Below are positions 62,989 through 64,000 of a DNA stretch of 64,000 nucleotides, one piece after another; positions within the stretch are counted from its first letter, which is position 1, and every line of letters begins with the position of its first letter. The position numbers were made by a program, and so were the translations under genes. The notes beneath the pieces were generated by a model. It did no database searches and had not been told where the DNA came from. It was given only the letters and a program-made list of their open reading frames with translations. This stretch comes from Rhodanobacter sp. Soil772 (GTDB lineage: Bacteria; Pseudomonadota; Gammaproteobacteria; Xanthomonadales; Rhodanobacteraceae), in assembly GCF_001428385.1 (NCBI RefSeq), contig NZ_LMSK01000001.1, positions 249,355-313,354 of the forward strand. The letters run 5' to 3'.

Positions 62989-64000
62989 TCAGGGCTTCGC
63001 CGGCGGCGTATCCAGCTTGTCGAAGTTCACGATGGCGTTGAGCACCAGCGGATAGCTGCCGATGGTTTCGCCGCGCCAGATCGGGTTGCTGGCGAACAGC
63101 AGCACGTGGCCCTTGCCGTAGCGGGCGTCGACCACGGCGGCGCGTTCGGCCATCTCGTCGCCGCCGTCGAGCAGGCCGGAGATCAAGAGGTTCTTCGCGT
63201 CGACGTAGCGCAGGATCACCCGCGGACGCTGGTCGGCGGGGATCACCCACGGGTTGTTGCGCATCTGCTCGATGTTCAGCGGCAGCGGCTGCCATGGCTT
63301 GACGTCGGGCAGGGCGGCCGGAGCGATCGAGGCGCGGCCTTCGGGGGTGTCCGTGTCGTGCGGGCCGCCGCGTCCGGTCGGGCGCTGGAAGTCCTTCGCG
63401 GTCGGCAGGCCACGGTCGCCGGTGACCAGGTTGGATACCTTGAACGACTGGCCGGCCGCGCTGTACAGCGCCAGTTCGTCGCGGCTGTAGCCGGCGGCGA
63501 TCGGGCTGCTGCGGTCGGTGAACTTCGCCTGCAGCACGCTGCCGACGACTTTCAGCTTGTCGGTTTTCGTGACGAACACGCCCGGCGCCAGGCCGACATC
63601 GATGGCGAACTTCGCGGTGTCCTCGGCGGTGACCAGCAGGCCGCCGGCCTGCACGAACCGCTTGAGGTTGGCGACGCCGCTCTCGCCCAGGCCGGGGCGG
63701 ATATCGTCGGTGGAGTCGATATGGCCCAGGTTCGGCGTCAATGCGGTGGTCTTCCACGGCAGCGGGTTACCCCACATCGGCTGGCCGTCGATGATCTGCT
63801 TGGCGCTGGCGTCGCCGATCGGGCCGAACAGGATCACGTCGTACTTCGCGCGCAGGTCGCCGGCCCTCGCCACGTCCTGGGTGCTGATGTAGTCGTACGG
63901 CACCTGCAGCTTGTCCAGCGCCATGCGCCACCAGCCTTCGGTCTGGGTGCTCAGCCAGGTGTGCATCAGCGCAATGCGCGGCAGTTTCGCCTGCGGCATG
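62989..64000 (-). CDS. C-terminal part of a probable M14 zinc carboxypeptidase, cut by window edge
   Basis: Only the last ~336 residues lie in the window, and the start is beyond the right edge. The visible part starts LPRIALMHTWLSTQTEGWWR and has a Rossmann-like pattern with VRPG-free DVILFGPIGDASAKQIIDGQ and AGGLLVTAEDTAKFAIDVGL. It is the glutamine-amidotransferase-like C-terminal domain usually found after an M14 peptidase domain in Xanthomonadales. The peptidase part is not in view, so the name rests on that pattern. It ends VNFDKLDTPPAKP. Convergent with the M28 gene. Confidence 0.6.
   Translation of the reverse strand, partial: MPQAKLPRIALMHTWLSTQTEGWWRMALDKLQVPYDYISTQDVARAGDLRAKYDVILFGPIGDASAKQIIDGQPMWGNPLPWKTTALTPNLGHIDSTDDIRPGLGESGVANLKRFVQAGGLLVTAEDTAKFAIDVGLAPGVFVTKTDKLKVVGSVLQAKFTDRSSPIAAGYSRDELALYSAAGQSFKVSNLVTGDRGLPTAKDFQRPTGRGGPHDTDTPEGRASIAPAALPDVKPWQPLPLNIEQMRNNPWVIPADQRPRVILRYVDAKNLLISGLLDGGDEMAERAAVVDARYGKGHVLLFASNPIWRGETIGSYPLVLNAIVNFDKLDTPPAKP

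Overview
The window is 64 kb of high-GC, gene-dense bacterial chromosome. The gene families (Oar-like TonB receptor, secreted amidohydrolase with WD40 repeats, ECF42 sigma factor with a DGPF partner, UbiM-type hydroxylase, YbiI and YjdM zinc proteins) and the codon use suggest a gammaproteobacterium of the Xanthomonadales, most likely the Rhodanobacteraceae. This placement is an inference from protein families and needs a database search. I see no tRNA, rRNA, CRISPR array, insertion sequence or phage.

The main discovery is a pair of paralogous loci, one at each end of the window and facing opposite ways. Each has the same gene order: an alpha-N-methyltransferase of the split-borosin type, then one or two small precursor peptides, then a membrane protein with a periplasmic TPR region. 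In the complete copy that last protein ends in a GGDEF diguanylate cyclase domain. Locus 1 is on the minus strand (methyltransferase 2387-1536, precursor 1478-1170, TPR protein 1158 running off the left edge). Locus 2 is on the plus strand (methyltransferase 57712-58533, precursor A 58679-58945, precursor B 59028-59309, TPR-GGDEF protein 59315-61090). All three precursors have a helical leader that ends at the same residue (Gly55), a short hydrophobic core ending in [AV]-P-[AG], and an acidic tail. Precursor A carries two tandem copies of the core. I infer a RiPP (backbone N-methylated peptide) system wired to c-di-GMP signalling.

Layout from left to right. 1-2387: borosin locus 1. 2.7-10.3 kb: large secreted protein, methyltransferase, small basic protein, 1099-residue amidohydrolase, FMN reductase. 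10.4-16.7 kb: GST-like protein, YciI-like proteins, flavin disulfide reductase, ECF42 sigma factor with DGPF protein, HxlR regulator divergent from a protoglobin-redoxin pair. 16.9-25.5 kb: DUF899, VOC, MFS, DUF3224 operon, membrane diguanylate cyclase, dihaem cytochrome c, CycA-like permease, GST. 25.6-30.0 kb: UbiM-like hydroxylase and a four-gene haem-copper oxidase operon with the order of norS-norY-senC-orf1 (candidate sNOR nitric oxide reductase). 30.2-43.9 kb: OsmC, acyl-CoA dehydrogenase, YbiI, two transporters, phosphatase, YjdM, osmoprotectant ABC importer, PAS-GAF-GGDEF protein, asparaginase, lipocalin. 44-51 kb: TonB receptor behind a long AT-rich leader, Na+/H+ antiporter, ABC-2 exporter. 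51-57.6 kb: methyltransferase, DUF3014, RNA ligase-like protein, EF-hand protein, cupin, NfeD-slipin pair. 57.7-61.1 kb: borosin locus 2. 61.3-64 kb: M28 peptidase and the C-terminal part of a probable M14 carboxypeptidase.

Signalling by c-di-GMP recurs: three complete GGDEF proteins plus the truncated paralogue at the left edge.
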